A DNA stretch of 64,000 bases from Azoarcus sp. CIB (GTDB lineage: Bacteria; Pseudomonadota; Gammaproteobacteria; Burkholderiales; Rhodocyclaceae): assembly GCF_001190925.1 (NCBI RefSeq), contig NZ_CP011072.1, positions 1,302,001-1,366,000 on the forward strand, in the 5' to 3' direction. The position numbers and the translations under genes were made by a program. Positions 1 to 9,005 of this stretch are shown piece by piece. The first letter of the stretch is position 1. Each line of letters begins with the position of its first letter. The notes beneath the pieces were generated by a model. That model worked only from the letters and a program-made list of their open reading frames with translations, was not told the origin of the DNA and searched no databases.

Positions 1-1
1 G

Positions 2-748
<747 letters not shown>

Positions 749-980
749 AATCTTCGCGGGGCCACCAGTTCGGCATCGCGGGGTGCGGCATCTGTTAGGT
801 CCTTGGCATCGGCGCGGCGGTTTTCGGAGGATAATCAGCAGTGACTGATATAGGAGCCGTTGGCGATTCGTCGATGGCTGACCCGTGCGAACGCGGGCGG
901 GCGCAGGAATCCACCCGCGGGAACGGTGCCGGTGCGCGAGCCTCGCGTGGGGCGCTGTCGTCGGGCCGAGGAGCAATGCG

Positions 981-2450
981 ATGGAAAGCGTTTCATCCTG
1001 GATCCTGCCCGTCTTCTACGGCGGGCTCGGAAACCTGGCTGCGTATCTCGCAGCACATGTGCTGTTGTGCCTGCTGCCGGCCTTCTTCATCGCCGGTGCG
1101 ATGGCGGCGCTGATTCCCAAGGAAACGGTCACGCGCTTCCTCGGGCGCAATTCCAGCAAGGCGGTGTCCTATCCGGCCGCGGCAGCGGCGGGATCCCTGC
1201 TGGCGGTATGTTCCTGCACCATCGTCCCGCTCTTCGCCGGCATCTACAAGAAAGGCGCCGGGCTGGGGCCGGCGATCACCTTCCTGTTCTTCGCGCCCGC
1301 GGCGAACATCCTCGCGCTGGTCTACACCGGCGGCATCATCGGGCCGGATCTCGCCATCGCGCGTTTCGTGCTGTCGCTGATCTTCGGCATCGGCATCGGC
1401 CTGATCATGGCGCTGATCTTCCGCGCCGACGATGTCGCGCACGACCTCGCGACCGACAGCCCCTTCACTGCGCGGGGTGAGGGCATGGGGCGGGCGTCCC
1501 TGTTCTTCCTCTTCGTGTGGGTCGCGCTGTTGCTGGCCGGCACGCTGAAGCTCGGGGTGCTGACCGGCACCTACGTGAATTTCGAGCTGCCGCTCGCCGA
1601 TGCGCAGATCTGGCAGGGCGTGCTCGACCGGCTCGTGCCCTTCGATGCGGCGAAAGGCGAGGAGGGGGTGTCGCTGCAGGGTGTGGTGCTGATCGCCCTG
1701 CTCGCGGTGATCGGCTTCAGCGCGTGGCGCGGGCTCGAGAACATCCAGGACGGGGCGAACGCATGGACGTGGACGAGCCTCGCGACGATCGCCCTGACGC
1801 TGCTCGTCGCCGCGCTGTCGGTGCAGACGGCGCCGGAGGGACTGCAGGTCGGGCTCACCGGAAAATTCTTCGGTGTAGCCGTCGCGCTGGCGGGAGTCGG
1901 GCTGATCGCACGCTCGCACCTGTCGCCGGACGAACTGCGCGACTGGCTGTGGGAGTCGTGGCGCTTCGTGAAGCAGATCTTCCCGTTGCTGGTGATCGGC
2001 GTCTTCATCGTCGGCATGATCCGCGTGCTGATCCGCCCCGAGTGGATCGAGATGCTCGCGGGCACGAACTCTGTCGTCGGCAACCTCGCCGGCGTGGCCT
2101 TCGGCGTGTTCATGTACTTCCCGACACTGGTCGAAGTGCCCATCGCGAAGATGTTCCTCGATCTCGGCATGCACCGCGGGCCGCTGCTCGCCTACCTGAT
2201 GTCCGACCCCGAACTCTCGCTGCAGAGCATTCTGATCATCTCGGCCATCATCGGCCGGCGCAAGACGGCGACCTACGTCGGGCTGGTGGCCTTGTTCAGT
2301 GCCATCGCCGGCTTCACCTACGGCGCGTGGGTCGACGGCGTGTCGCTGCTGCGGCTCGCGCTGTGGCTGGGCGCCTTCATCGGCGTGCTGGCCGTGCTGC
2401 TGTCCTTCGCCAGCCGACGCGCCGCATCCACCCTCGTGAAAGGAGTCTGA
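981..2450 (+). CDS. permease of the ArsP/YraQ (SO_0444) type, probable metal efflux
   Basis: A 489-residue polytopic membrane protein. I chose ATG 981 because GAGGAG (968-973) sits 7 nt upstream; the frame stays open further upstream but looks non-coding there. The family signature is a CSCTIVPLF segment at residues 77-85 followed by a Gly/Ala-rich helix with FFAPAANI, typical of DUF318/ArsP-like permeases. Members have been linked to export of organoarsenicals or of copper/zinc, with paired cysteines proposed to bind substrate. A hydrophilic loop (about residues 190-250) separates the two membrane halves. The next gene starts 2 nt after the stop and encodes a CXXC thioredoxin-like protein, a pairing common for this family. 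Substrate is inferred only; the adjoining copper island makes a heavy metal plausible. Confidence 0.85.
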   Translation: MESVSSWILPVFYGGLGNLAAYLAAHVLLCLLPAFFIAGAMAALIPKETVTRFLGRNSSKAVSYPAAAAAGSLLAVCSCTIVPLFAGIYKKGAGLGPAITFLFFAPAANILALVYTGGIIGPDLAIARFVLSLIFGIGIGLIMALIFRADDVAHDLATDSPFTARGEGMGRASLFFLFVWVALLLAGTLKLGVLTGTYVNFELPLADAQIWQGVLDRLVPFDAAKGEEGVSLQGVVLIALLAVIGFSAWRGLENIQDGANAWTWTSLATIALTLLVAALSVQTAPEGLQVGLTGKFFGVAVALAGVGLIARSHLSPDELRDWLWESWRFVKQIFPLLVIGVFIVGMIRVLIRPEWIEMLAGTNSVVGNLAGVAFGVFMYFPTLVEVPIAKMFLDLGMHRGPLLAYLMSDPELSLQSILIISAIIGRRKTATYVGLVALFSAIAGFTYGAWVDGVSLLRLALWLGAFIGVLAVLLSFASRRAASTLVKGV

Positions 2451-2452
2451 TC

Positions 2453-2698
2453 ATGGTGAGCATCAAGGTTCTCGGTCCCGGTTGCGCCAACTGCCGCAAG
2501 CTCGAGGAAGTCGCCCGCGAGGCGGTCGCGTCGCTCGGCGTGCAGGCGGAGATCACGAAGGTCACGGACATGAACGAGATCATCGCCCACGACGTGCTGA
2601 AGACGCCCGGGCTGGTGATCAACGGGAAGCTCGTCTCGTCGGGGCGCATTCCCACGCCGGCGACGGTTGCGGAGTGGGTGCGCGCGGCGATGCCCTGA
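2453..2698 (+). CDS. thioredoxin-like small redox protein (CXXC)
   Basis: An 81-residue cytosolic protein with a thioredoxin-like fold and a CANC redox motif at residues 11-14 after the first beta strand (MVSIKVLGPG). A TPGLVINGK segment near residue 52 corresponds to the cis-Pro loop. It matches the 'redox-active disulfide protein 2'/glutaredoxin-like family of about 75-90 residues. AGGAG (2441-2445) gives a good ribosome site for ATG 2453, inside the end of the permease gene, so the two are almost certainly one transcript. A likely role is thiol reduction or metal hand-over for the permease (inference). Confidence 0.86.
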   Translation: MVSIKVLGPGCANCRKLEEVAREAVASLGVQAEITKVTDMNEIIAHDVLKTPGLVINGKLVSSGRIPTPATVAEWVRAAMP

Positions 2699-2741
2699 AC
2701 GGGATGCGTGCCTCCACTCGCGTGGCCGGGCGCGGACGCGT

Positions 2742-5039
2742 TCAGTTGGTCGCGGGTGCCGCGCGGCGCAGCCGCAGCGCGTTCGTGACCACCGACACCG
2801 AGCTCGCGCTCATCGCCAGCGCGGCCACCATCGGCGAGAGCAGCAGGCCGGTGAAGGGGTACAGCAGGCCGGCCGCGAGCGGTACGCCGAGGGCGTTGTA
2901 GACGAAGGCGAAGGCGAGGTTCTGGTGCATGTTGCGCACCGTCTCGACCGAGATGCGGCGTGCGGCGGCGATCCCGCGCAGGTCGCCCTTCACGAGCGTG
3001 AGCTGCGCGCTGGACATCGCGACGTCGGTGCCGGTGCCCATCGCCACGCCCACGTCCGCGCGGGCGAGCGCGGGCGCATCGTTGATGCCGTCGCCCGCCA
3101 TCGCCACGACGCGTCCTTCGCGTTGCAACCGCGCGACCAGTTCGTCCTTGTCCTTCGGCTTGACCTCGCCGAGCACCTCCTCGATGCCCAGGCGCTTGCC
3201 GACGGCGCGCGCCGTCGTCAGTCCGTCGCCTGTCGCCATGATGATGCGGTCGATGCCGTGCGCGCGCAGTTCCGCGAGCGCCTCGGGGGTTGTGGCCTTG
3301 ACCGGGTCGGCAACGGCGACCAGTCCCACGACGGCACCGTCGATGGCGAGCATCATCACGCTCGCGCCTTCGAGGCGCAGCGCTTCGGCCTGACCCGCAA
3401 GCGCGTGCCAGTCGATGCCTTCCTCGTCCATCAGCGCGGTGTTGCCGAGCACCACCTTGCGTCCGTCGACCGAGCCGCGCACGCCGATGCCGGAGGACGA
3501 TTCGAAACTCTCCGGTTTGGACAGCGCCAGCCCGCGGTTCCGCGCTTCGCCGACGATCGCGTGCGCGAGCGGATGCTCGCTGCCCTGGTCGAGGCTCGCG
3601 GCGACGCGCAGCACCTCGTCCGCCTCGCGGCCGGGGGCGGCGACGGTGCTGTGGAATGCGGGGTGCCCTTCGGTGAGCGTACCGGTTTTGTCGACGATCA
3701 GGGTGTCGACGCGGCGCAGGTTCTCGATTGCCGCGGCGTCGCGGAACAGCACGCCCTGTGTGGCGGCGTTGCCGGTCGCGACCATCACCGACATCGGCGT
3801 CGCGAGCCCGAGCGCGCACGGACAGGCGATGATCAGCACCGCGACGGCGTTGATCAGGCCGTAGGCCCATGAGGGGGAGGGGCCGAAGAGGCCCCAGCCG
3901 AGGAAGGTCAGCGCCGCGATCGTGACGACCACGATGACGAACCACCCCGCGACGCGGTCGGCCAGCCGTTGCATCGGCGCGCGCGAGCGCTGCGCCTGCG
4001 CGACCATCTGCACGATCTGCGCGAGCACGGTCTGCGAGCCGATCTTCTCCGCCTGCATCACCAGCGCGCCGCTGGTATTGAGCGTCGCGCCGATCACCTT
4101 GTCGCCGGCGGACTTCGATACCGGCATCGGCTCGCCCGTGAGCATCGATTCGTCCACGGCGCTCGTGCCTTCGAGCACGGCGCCGTCCACCGGCACCTTC
4201 TCGCCGGGCCGCACGCGCAGGCGGTCGCCCGGATGCACGTGGGTCAGGGGGATGTCCTCCTCGCTGCCGTCCGCGTTGATGCGTCGTGCGGTCTTGGGCG
4301 CGAGGCCGAGCAGCGCCTTGATTGCAGCGCCCGTCTCCGATCGCGCACGCAGTTCCAGCACCTGTCCGAGCAGCGTCAGCGACACGATCACCGCGGCGGC
4401 TTCGAAGTACACGGCGACATGCCCGCCCATGTGGAAGGATTCGGGAAACACGCCCGGCGCGACGGTCGCGACGACGCTGTAGCCGTAGGCGGCGCCTACG
4501 CCGGTGCCGATCAGCGTCCACATGTTGGGGCTGCGATTGGCGATGGATTGCGCCCAGCGCACGAAGAACGGCCATCCGCCCCACAGCACGACGGGCGTCG
4601 CGAGCAGCAACTCGACCCATGCGCGCGCGCTGCCGAGCAGCGGATCGAACAATCCGCCCGACATCGCGATCAGGGTGACGAGCAGCGTGGCCGGCAGCGG
4701 CCACCAGAAGCGCCGACGGAAATCGGCCAGCTCGGGGTTCTCGCCTTCCTCAAGTTCCGGCAGAACCGGTTCCAGCGCCATGCCGCATTTCGGACAGGAG
4801 CCGGGGCCGGGCTGGCGGATCTCGGGGTGCATCGGGCAGGTGTATTCGGCTGCGGCCGGCGGCTCCCCGGCGGGCGCGACCTGCGCTGCGGGTTCCAGGT
4901 AGCGCTGCGGATCGGTGCTGAATTTGGCGAGGCACTTGGCGCTGCAGAAGTGGTATTCGTGACCGGCGAACGTAGTGTGGTGGGGCGAGTCGGGCTTCAC
5001 GCTCATGCCGCACACCGGGTCTTTCAGCGATTCGAGCAT
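2742..5039 (-). CDS. copper-translocating P1B-type ATPase with YHS domain
   Basis: A 765-residue heavy-metal ATPase that exports copper across the inner membrane using ATP. From the N-terminus there is a YHS domain (KDPVCGMSV, residues 7-15), a short CPMHPEI...CPKCGM metal-binding zinc-ribbon-like domain (about 67-88), then the P1B core. Core motifs are [11 protein letters not shown] in the sixth membrane helix (about 405-415), the phosphorylation loop DKTGTLTEG (about 448), the nucleotide-domain EHPLA motif and the hinge [11 protein letters not shown] (about 650). There is no classical GMTCXXC HMA domain; the YHS and CPMHPEI modules appear to replace it. GGAGGA precedes the start by 8 nt. 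It is the last gene of a leftward copper operon, 33 bp after the Met-rich protein. Confidence 0.93.
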   Translation of the reverse strand: MLESLKDPVCGMSVKPDSPHHTTFAGHEYHFCSAKCLAKFSTDPQRYLEPAAQVAPAGEPPAAAEYTCPMHPEIRQPGPGSCPKCGMALEPVLPELEEGENPELADFRRRFWWPLPATLLVTLIAMSGGLFDPLLGSARAWVELLLATPVVLWGGWPFFVRWAQSIANRSPNMWTLIGTGVGAAYGYSVVATVAPGVFPESFHMGGHVAVYFEAAAVIVSLTLLGQVLELRARSETGAAIKALLGLAPKTARRINADGSEEDIPLTHVHPGDRLRVRPGEKVPVDGAVLEGTSAVDESMLTGEPMPVSKSAGDKVIGATLNTSGALVMQAEKIGSQTVLAQIVQMVAQAQRSRAPMQRLADRVAGWFVIVVVTIAALTFLGWGLFGPSPSWAYGLINAVAVLIIACPCALGLATPMSVMVATGNAATQGVLFRDAAAIENLRRVDTLIVDKTGTLTEGHPAFHSTVAAPGREADEVLRVAASLDQGSEHPLAHAIVGEARNRGLALSKPESFESSSGIGVRGSVDGRKVVLGNTALMDEEGIDWHALAGQAEALRLEGASVMMLAIDGAVVGLVAVADPVKATTPEALAELRAHGIDRIIMATGDGLTTARAVGKRLGIEEVLGEVKPKDKDELVARLQREGRVVAMAGDGINDAPALARADVGVAMGTGTDVAMSSAQLTLVKGDLRGIAAARRISVETVRNMHQNLAFAFVYNALGVPLAAGLLYPFTGLLLSPMVAALAMSASSVSVVTNALRLRRAAPATN

Positions 5040-5072
5040 CGCGCGGTCCTCCGCATACGTTCACGCAAGCGC

Positions 5073-5585
5073 TCACTTCGCGGGGCGCTTGCCCGCCGGG
5101 CCGGCCATGCGCTCCATCATCATCTGCATCATGTCCATGCGCCGTTCCATCTGGTGCATGCGCTGTGTCATGGCATCAGGCGAGGCGCCGGAAGGATCCG
5201 CCTCCATCATTCCACCCATCATGCCCATGCCGCCCATCATCCCCTTGCCGCCCATCATGCCTCCCTTTCCGCCCATCATGTGGCAGCCCATCGGAGCGGC
5301 ATCGCCCGCGGCCATCTGCTGACCCATCATCATGTTCTCGCGCATGGTCTGCATATGCTGCATGAGCAGCTTCTGGCGTTCTTCAGGTGTTTTCGCCGCG
5401 GCCAGCGCGTCGAGCTGGGACTGCATCGTGGCCGTGTTGTCGCGCATGCGCTGGATCGTCTTTTCGGGTGCGGGGGCAGGAGCCGTCGCGGCGGCCGCCT
5501 GTTCCGGGTGGTGGGCATCCTCGGCCCAGGCCGGCGACAGGGTAGCGAGCGACAGTGCGAGTGCGGTGGTCAACAGCAGTTTCAT
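5073..5585 (-). CDS. Met-rich exported protein, probable periplasmic copper binder
   Basis: A 170-residue protein with a clear signal peptide (MKLLLTTALALSLATLSPAWA, cut near residue 21). A low-complexity region of MMGG and GGKGM blocks follows at about residues 95-130, then a helical Met-rich tail (RMHQMERRMDMMQMMMERM). Many Met residues plus a CHMM motif suggest Cu(I) binding in the periplasm; this is inference from composition. The ribosome site AGGAGAAGG lies just upstream. The start codon overlaps the stop of the upstream methyltransferase gene as ATGA (5582-5585), so translation is probably coupled. The copper ATPase follows in the same operon. Confidence 0.82.
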   Translation of the reverse strand: MKLLLTTALALSLATLSPAWAEDAHHPEQAAAATAPAPAPEKTIQRMRDNTATMQSQLDALAAAKTPEERQKLLMQHMQTMRENMMMGQQMAAGDAAPMGCHMMGGKGGMMGGKGMMGGMGMMGGMMEADPSGASPDAMTQRMHQMERRMDMMQMMMERMAGPAGKRPAK

Positions 5586-6274
5586 GATCCTTCTCCTGAT
5601 GAATGCTCGCCGTGGCCGTCGGCGATCGGGTGGGGGCGGGGTTTCGTCCGATGCGGGAAGAAGGCCGGAGTCAGGCCCGCGTAACGCAGCCAGTCGGCAC
5701 CGAAGGTCGCCGCGGCCTCGCGCTCTTCGCGACGGGCGAGACGCACGTAGGCGACGACGAGGACGGGGAACATCGCAAGCGTGATCAGCGTCGGCCATTG
5801 CAGCAGGAAGCCCGCGAGGATCACGACGAAGGCCGCGTACTGCGGGTGGCGCAGGCGTGCGTACGGGCCGGTGGTGGCCAGCGTGCCGGCCGCCTGCGCG
5901 GCGTAGAGCACCTTCCATGCTGCGGCGAGCAGCCAGAAACCGCCACCGATCAGGATGCCGGACAGGATGTGGAAGGGGCCGAAATGCGGATTGGCGCGCC
6001 AGCCGAACATCACTTCGAGCAGATGGCCGGCGTCGTGGGAAAGGAAGTCGACGCCGGGGAAGCGTGCCGCGAGCCAGCCCGACAGCAGGTAGATCGTCAG
6101 CGGGAAGCCGTACATCTCGGCGAACAGCGCGACGATGAATGCGGAGAACATGCCCAGCGTGCGCCAGTCGCGCGACGAACGCGGCTTGAAGAAACTGGCG
6201 GCGAAGAGGATGAACACAGCCGAGTTGATCGCGACGAGCGACCACAGGCCATAGGCGGGGCTCGATTCGGTCAT
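5582..6274 (-). CDS. isoprenylcysteine carboxyl methyltransferase-like membrane protein
   Basis: A 230-residue integral membrane protein with about five to six hydrophobic segments. The C-terminal half has the ICMT/PEMT signature: GPYARLRHPQY (about residues 137-147), a long hydrophobic helix, then RREEREAAATFG, as in bacterial SAM-dependent ICMT-family enzymes. The real substrate in bacteria is mostly unknown. GGAGG lies 7 nt before the ATG. The gene overlaps both neighbours by 4 nt (6271-6274 and 5582-5585), marking a tightly coupled operon with the DUF2933 protein, the Met-rich protein and the copper ATPase. Similar gene sets recur in proteobacterial heavy-metal islands. Confidence 0.83.
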   Translation of the reverse strand: MTESSPAYGLWSLVAINSAVFILFAASFFKPRSSRDWRTLGMFSAFIVALFAEMYGFPLTIYLLSGWLAARFPGVDFLSHDAGHLLEVMFGWRANPHFGPFHILSGILIGGGFWLLAAAWKVLYAAQAAGTLATTGPYARLRHPQYAAFVVILAGFLLQWPTLITLAMFPVLVVAYVRLARREEREAAATFGADWLRYAGLTPAFFPHRTKPRPHPIADGHGEHSSGEGS

Positions 6275-6555
6275 CGGGTGCCTCCGTCGCCTGGCGTGCC
6301 GTGGTGATCGCCGTGGCCGCCACGGCCGTGGTGCATGAACAGGTGCATCAGCGGACAGGCGAGCAGGAACAGCCAGGGCAGAATGCCCAGCAGGTGGATC
6401 CGGTGTTCGAAGGCGAGCAGGGTGGCGGCGATTGCCAGGAACATGCCGAATACCCAGCGGACGCGCTTCGTCCGAGGTGCGTCCCTCACGGGGGCGGGCA
6501 CGGGAGAGTGCTGCGAGTGCATGGCATCCATCCGCTGTTCCGATGAATCCATCAT
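6271..6555 (-). CDS. DUF2933-type small membrane protein
   Basis: A 94-residue protein with two hydrophobic segments (about residues 33-50 and 54-72) and a His-rich cytoplasmic or periplasmic tail (HLFMHHGRGGHGDHHG). The layout of two helices followed by CPLMHLFMHHG matches DUF2933 proteins found in metal-resistance clusters. Function is unknown; the His cluster suggests metal contact. The start is uncertain: ATG 6555 or 6552 lacks a good ribosome site, and internal Met codons around residues 9-12 are possible. It is the first gene of the leftward copper operon, and its promoter must lie in the 296 bp shared with copK. Confidence 0.75.
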   Translation of the reverse strand: MMDSSEQRMDAMHSQHSPVPAPVRDAPRTKRVRWVFGMFLAIAATLLAFEHRIHLLGILPWLFLLACPLMHLFMHHGRGGHGDHHGTPGDGGTR

Positions 6556-6851
6556 AGACCGCGGAGATCGACTTCACCCTGACGCGATGATTACATTCCT
6601 GTCAGCATCGAAACAGAGGCCATATTCCGGGTAGTTCACAGCACTTTCAGGCATCCGGATCGCGGTCGACGTGCGCGGATGCGGAAACCGGGCGCTCGTG
6701 AATCGCGTTCGCCGATGATTTCCTGAAAATGACGTTGAGCTGAACAAAGCGTAATGTCGCGGTCATCGTCCTGTCGGGGGGGCTTTCCTAGCATTCGATC
6801 ATGGTTGCTCGCATGTGAGCGCCTGACCCAGTCACAGCCAGGAGAGTCATC
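6556..6851. promoter_or_regulatory. divergent copper-island promoter region with candidate cop box
   Basis: This 296-bp spacer lies between the leftward copper-ATPase operon and rightward copK and must hold both promoters. At 6590-6605 there is ATTACA-TTCC-TGTCAG, a near-dyad resembling the cop-box type (TTACA-N4-TGTAA/TGTCA) bound by CopR/CusR-family response regulators. The match is imperfect and the regulator genes are not in the window. No other strong feature was seen. Confidence 0.35.
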
Positions 6852-7247
6852 ATGAAAGGCACATCGATCCGCATCGTCATCGCATCAACGCTGCTTGCCG
6901 GCACCTTTGCAGCATCGGCACATACGGACTATTCCGAGGCCGGCTCGGCCCATTGGCTCGATGACGTCAGTGCGGCGCCCGCCACGCCGGCGAGGCCCGC
7001 ATTGCGCGAAACCGTCCGTGACGGCTACGGCGCAAACACGGTGGAGAAATCCTACGATCTCAAGGACGGTTCGACGCTGCACGTCTTCCGGGACGGCAAG
7101 ATGGCCATGGAGGACCGGTTCGGTCGGGCGTTCTCGATGGATCAGGGACACCCGATGGAGGCCTTGGACGGCACCAAGATCTCGATGCAGGGGAACGAGG
7201 TCTGGCGCCTCGACAGCCTGCTGCATTCCAACCACCGCGGGCGCTGA
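6852..7247 (+). CDS. copK: CopK-family periplasmic copper-binding protein
   Basis: A 131-residue exported protein: signal peptide to about residue 23 (...AGTFAASAHT), a linker of about 35 residues, then a CopK domain. Diagnostic segments are VEKSYDLKDGSTLHVF, DGKMAMEDRFGR, GTKISMQGNEVWRLD and a short His-containing tail. In Cupriavidus metallidurans, CopK is a small periplasmic beta-sandwich that binds Cu(I) through several Met residues and cooperatively Cu(II). The Met positions here (KMAME, FSMD, HPMEA, ISMQ) keep that pattern. It is longer than classic CopK because of the N-terminal linker. GGAGA precedes the start, and a terminator follows at 7263-7290, so it appears monocistronic. Confidence 0.86.
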   Translation: MKGTSIRIVIASTLLAGTFAASAHTDYSEAGSAHWLDDVSAAPATPARPALRETVRDGYGANTVEKSYDLKDGSTLHVFRDGKMAMEDRFGRAFSMDQGHPMEALDGTKISMQGNEVWRLDSLLHSNHRGR

Positions 7248-7262
7248 ACGGCGCGCGGGGAG

Positions 7263-7290
7263 AGCGGCCGCGGTTGCGGCCGCTTGTTTG
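7263..7290 (+). terminator. rho-independent terminator after copK
   Basis: A perfect 9-bp stem AGCGGCCGC / GCGGCCGCT (7263-7271 and 7276-7284) with a GGTT loop is followed by TGTTTG. It lies 15 bp after the copK stop. Confidence 0.7.
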
Positions 7291-7303
7291 CACACAAGGG
7301 AAC

Positions 7304-7333
7304 GGCGGGCAGATCGTTTGCGATTTGCCCGCC
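7304..7333. terminator. stem-loop between convergent copK and the 7374-7652 gene
   Basis: GGCGGGCA (7304-7311) pairs with TGCCCGCC (7326-7333), and an inner GATCG/CGAT pairing extends the stem. No T-run follows on either strand. It could help stop the leftward transcript of the small His-containing protein gene, but this is weak. Confidence 0.4.
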
Positions 7334-7373
7334 GTGGCTGGTTGGACGAAAAATGCGCTGTCGCAGCCGTCGT

Positions 7374-7652
7374 CTACTTGAAGTCGCGCTGGTGATTGTG
7401 GCGCGTGGCGGCGGGCTTTACAGGCGTCGATTTCGCAGCTGCCGATCCGGCCGCAACGGTCTGTTCTGCGCGCACGCCGATCTTTTCGCCCATGTGACTG
7501 TGCCGCGGCGCGGTTGCCGCGTCTGTCGCGGTGGGCGCTTGTGCTGTGCTGCGGGCCTGCTCGACGGCCGGCGCCTGGGACGCTGCGCTGGCGCTGAAGG
7601 ACAGCCCGAGCACTGCGGCGATTGCGGCGACGGAAGGAATGGTGGTTCTCAT
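7374..7652 (-). CDS. small exported His-containing protein, copper-island associated
   Basis: A 92-residue protein with a signal peptide (ATG 7652; hydrophobic core AAIAAVLGLSFSASA, cut near residue 24). The mature part is Ala/Pro/Thr-rich with two His motifs: PRHSHMGEKIG in the middle and RHNHQRDFK at the end. This resembles short uncharacterised proteins found beside copper genes in betaproteobacteria, so metal binding is plausible but unproven. CCGGAG lies 6-7 nt before the ATG. It is convergent with copK. Confidence 0.7.
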   Translation of the reverse strand: MRTTIPSVAAIAAVLGLSFSASAASQAPAVEQARSTAQAPTATDAATAPRHSHMGEKIGVRAEQTVAAGSAAAKSTPVKPAATRHNHQRDFK

Positions 7653-7949
7653 GATGAACTCCGGCACTTTCCGGCGAATGCCCTTCCGGCGCGGATGCTC
7701 CGGAATCCTTCGCTCGTGTTCGAAAGTTTGCGCCGCGACGACTGTCCGATCGATGACGGCGGTATTACGTGTTTGTAAGCGACGCTGCACTTCACCACGG
7801 CCGCAGCGGCCGGCTCTGCGCGCATAAGCTCAGCAGAATTTCATCGTTCGCGTCCGTGACATGCCCTCGTAAAGTCGGGGTGCGACGATGTGCCGGCTTT
7901 CCGTGCGCGATGCGTCGCGATTCGCCCAAGACCACCGATGGAGCCCGTC
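7653..7949. other. intergenic spacer between divergent small gene and EAL protein gene
   Basis: The 297-bp spacer must carry promoters for both flanking genes. I see no clear operator, stem-loop or additional gene. GGAG at 7940-7943 is the ribosome site that fixes the EAL-protein start at ATG 7950. Confidence 0.4.
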
Positions 7950-8804
7950 ATGACCAGTCCGACTTCGCGGATCGCCGATCGCGTTCGCGACTTCCTCTTT
8001 CGCCTGCCGCTCGAACGTCAGGCCGGCCGGCAGCTGCGCCGCCTTGCGGACGGCGGCGTCGTGGGGGACTGGTTCGGCTGCGAGCTGTCGAGCGTGTTCC
8101 AGCCCATCGTGGATCCGTCGTCCGGTCAGGTCGTCGGGCACGAGGCCTTCCTGCGTTGCCTGGGGGGCGGTCGGCGCGACCTGTCGCCGTGGGTGCTGTT
8201 CTCGGCCAATGCCGACGACGACCGCCTGATCGCGCTCGACCGGCTCGCGCGCACCGTCCATGCGCTGAACTTCATCGCGTCGGTGGGTGATGACGGCCTG
8301 CTGTTCCTGAACGTGCATGGCCGTCTGCTGGCGGCCGTCGCGGGCGACCATGGAGCGGCGTTCCGCAAGGTGGTCGACGCGCTTGGATTTCCGCCGGAAC
8401 GCATCGTCATCGAGGCCCCGGTCGTCGCGAGCCGGCAGGCGGACCTGCTCAGCTTCGTGCTGCGGAATTATCGCCACAACGGCTTCCGCGTTGCCGTGAA
8501 CGTCGAGTCCGCGGCGCAATGGCATGCTTTGTCGGGGATCGTGCCGGCGGACTTCATCAAGATCGGTACGGCGGCTTTGCAGGCCGAGGGTGATGCCCGC
8601 AAGGCGCTCGATGCGCTGCAGGCGCGCGCGGGATCGGCGCGGGTGATCGTGACGCGGGTCGAGGGCAGGGCATCGTCCGATCTGCCGCAGGGCGTGCTTG
8701 CCCAGGGCTTTGCCTATGGCGCACCCTTCGGCCGGCCGGCGGTGCGTTCGCCGCTGCGCTTTGCGGTGCGACGCGAGGCGGGACAGGCTCCGGTGTCCGG
8801 TTGA
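7950..8804 (+). CDS. degenerate EAL-domain protein, probably non-catalytic
   Basis: A 284-residue cytosolic protein. EAL (cyclic-di-GMP phosphodiesterase) landmarks can be traced: FQPIVDPSSGQVVGHEAF for the QPIVD..EAL start, LFLNVHG for the conserved Asn strand, IVIEAP for the ETE strand, FIKIG for the catalytic Lys region and QGFAYGAPFGRP for the closing loop. The metal-binding DDFG loop is replaced by a segment reading VAVNVES, and the EGVE strand reads TRVEG, so catalysis is unlikely. It may act as a c-di-GMP sensor or protein-interaction module. ATG 7950 is preferred (GGAG 6 nt upstream) over ATG 7938. It appears monocistronic. Confidence 0.78.
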   Translation: MTSPTSRIADRVRDFLFRLPLERQAGRQLRRLADGGVVGDWFGCELSSVFQPIVDPSSGQVVGHEAFLRCLGGGRRDLSPWVLFSANADDDRLIALDRLARTVHALNFIASVGDDGLLFLNVHGRLLAAVAGDHGAAFRKVVDALGFPPERIVIEAPVVASRQADLLSFVLRNYRHNGFRVAVNVESAAQWHALSGIVPADFIKIGTAALQAEGDARKALDALQARAGSARVIVTRVEGRASSDLPQGVLAQGFAYGAPFGRPAVRSPLRFAVRREAGQAPVSG

Positions 8805-8929
8805 GCGGCGGCTTCGACCTTGCGTCGGGGCTCATCGCACTGTTCCGCTTCAAGGCGAACGTCATCCACGTGATCGCCGTGTGCGCGGCGGTCGGATTTG
8901 CGCTGCGGATGTCCATGGCCTGACCATCT

Positions 8930-8983
8930 GAAACACTCCCGTTGCCGTTCTTGCTGTATGGTGCAGTGCAGCAAGAGTGTTTC
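8930..8983. promoter_or_regulatory. nested inverted repeats upstream of patatin gene
   Basis: An outer 9-bp pair GAAACACTC (8930-8938) / GAGTGTTTC (8975-8983) encloses an inner 8-bp pair TCTTGCTG (8949-8956) / CAGCAAGA (8969-8976); the arms overlap by two bases on the right. The segment GTGCAGTGCAGCAA resembles the TGC/GCA-rich dyads reported for the polyhydroxybutyrate regulator PhaR; that link is inference. It could be an operator or a 5'-UTR hairpin for the lipase gene starting at 9006. Confidence 0.4.
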
Positions 8984-9005
8984 TGTGCATGGAAGGGAGT
9001 GGAAC

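Noticed and set aside
749-980. Sigma-54 (-24/-12) promoter for the permease
   Set aside because: A TTGGCAT segment near 808 has no matching TTGC at the right distance.
993-2174. Long minus-strand open frame opposite the permease
   Set aside because: Low-complexity His/Glu/Arg-rich translation, a GC-rich antisense shadow of a clear membrane protein gene.
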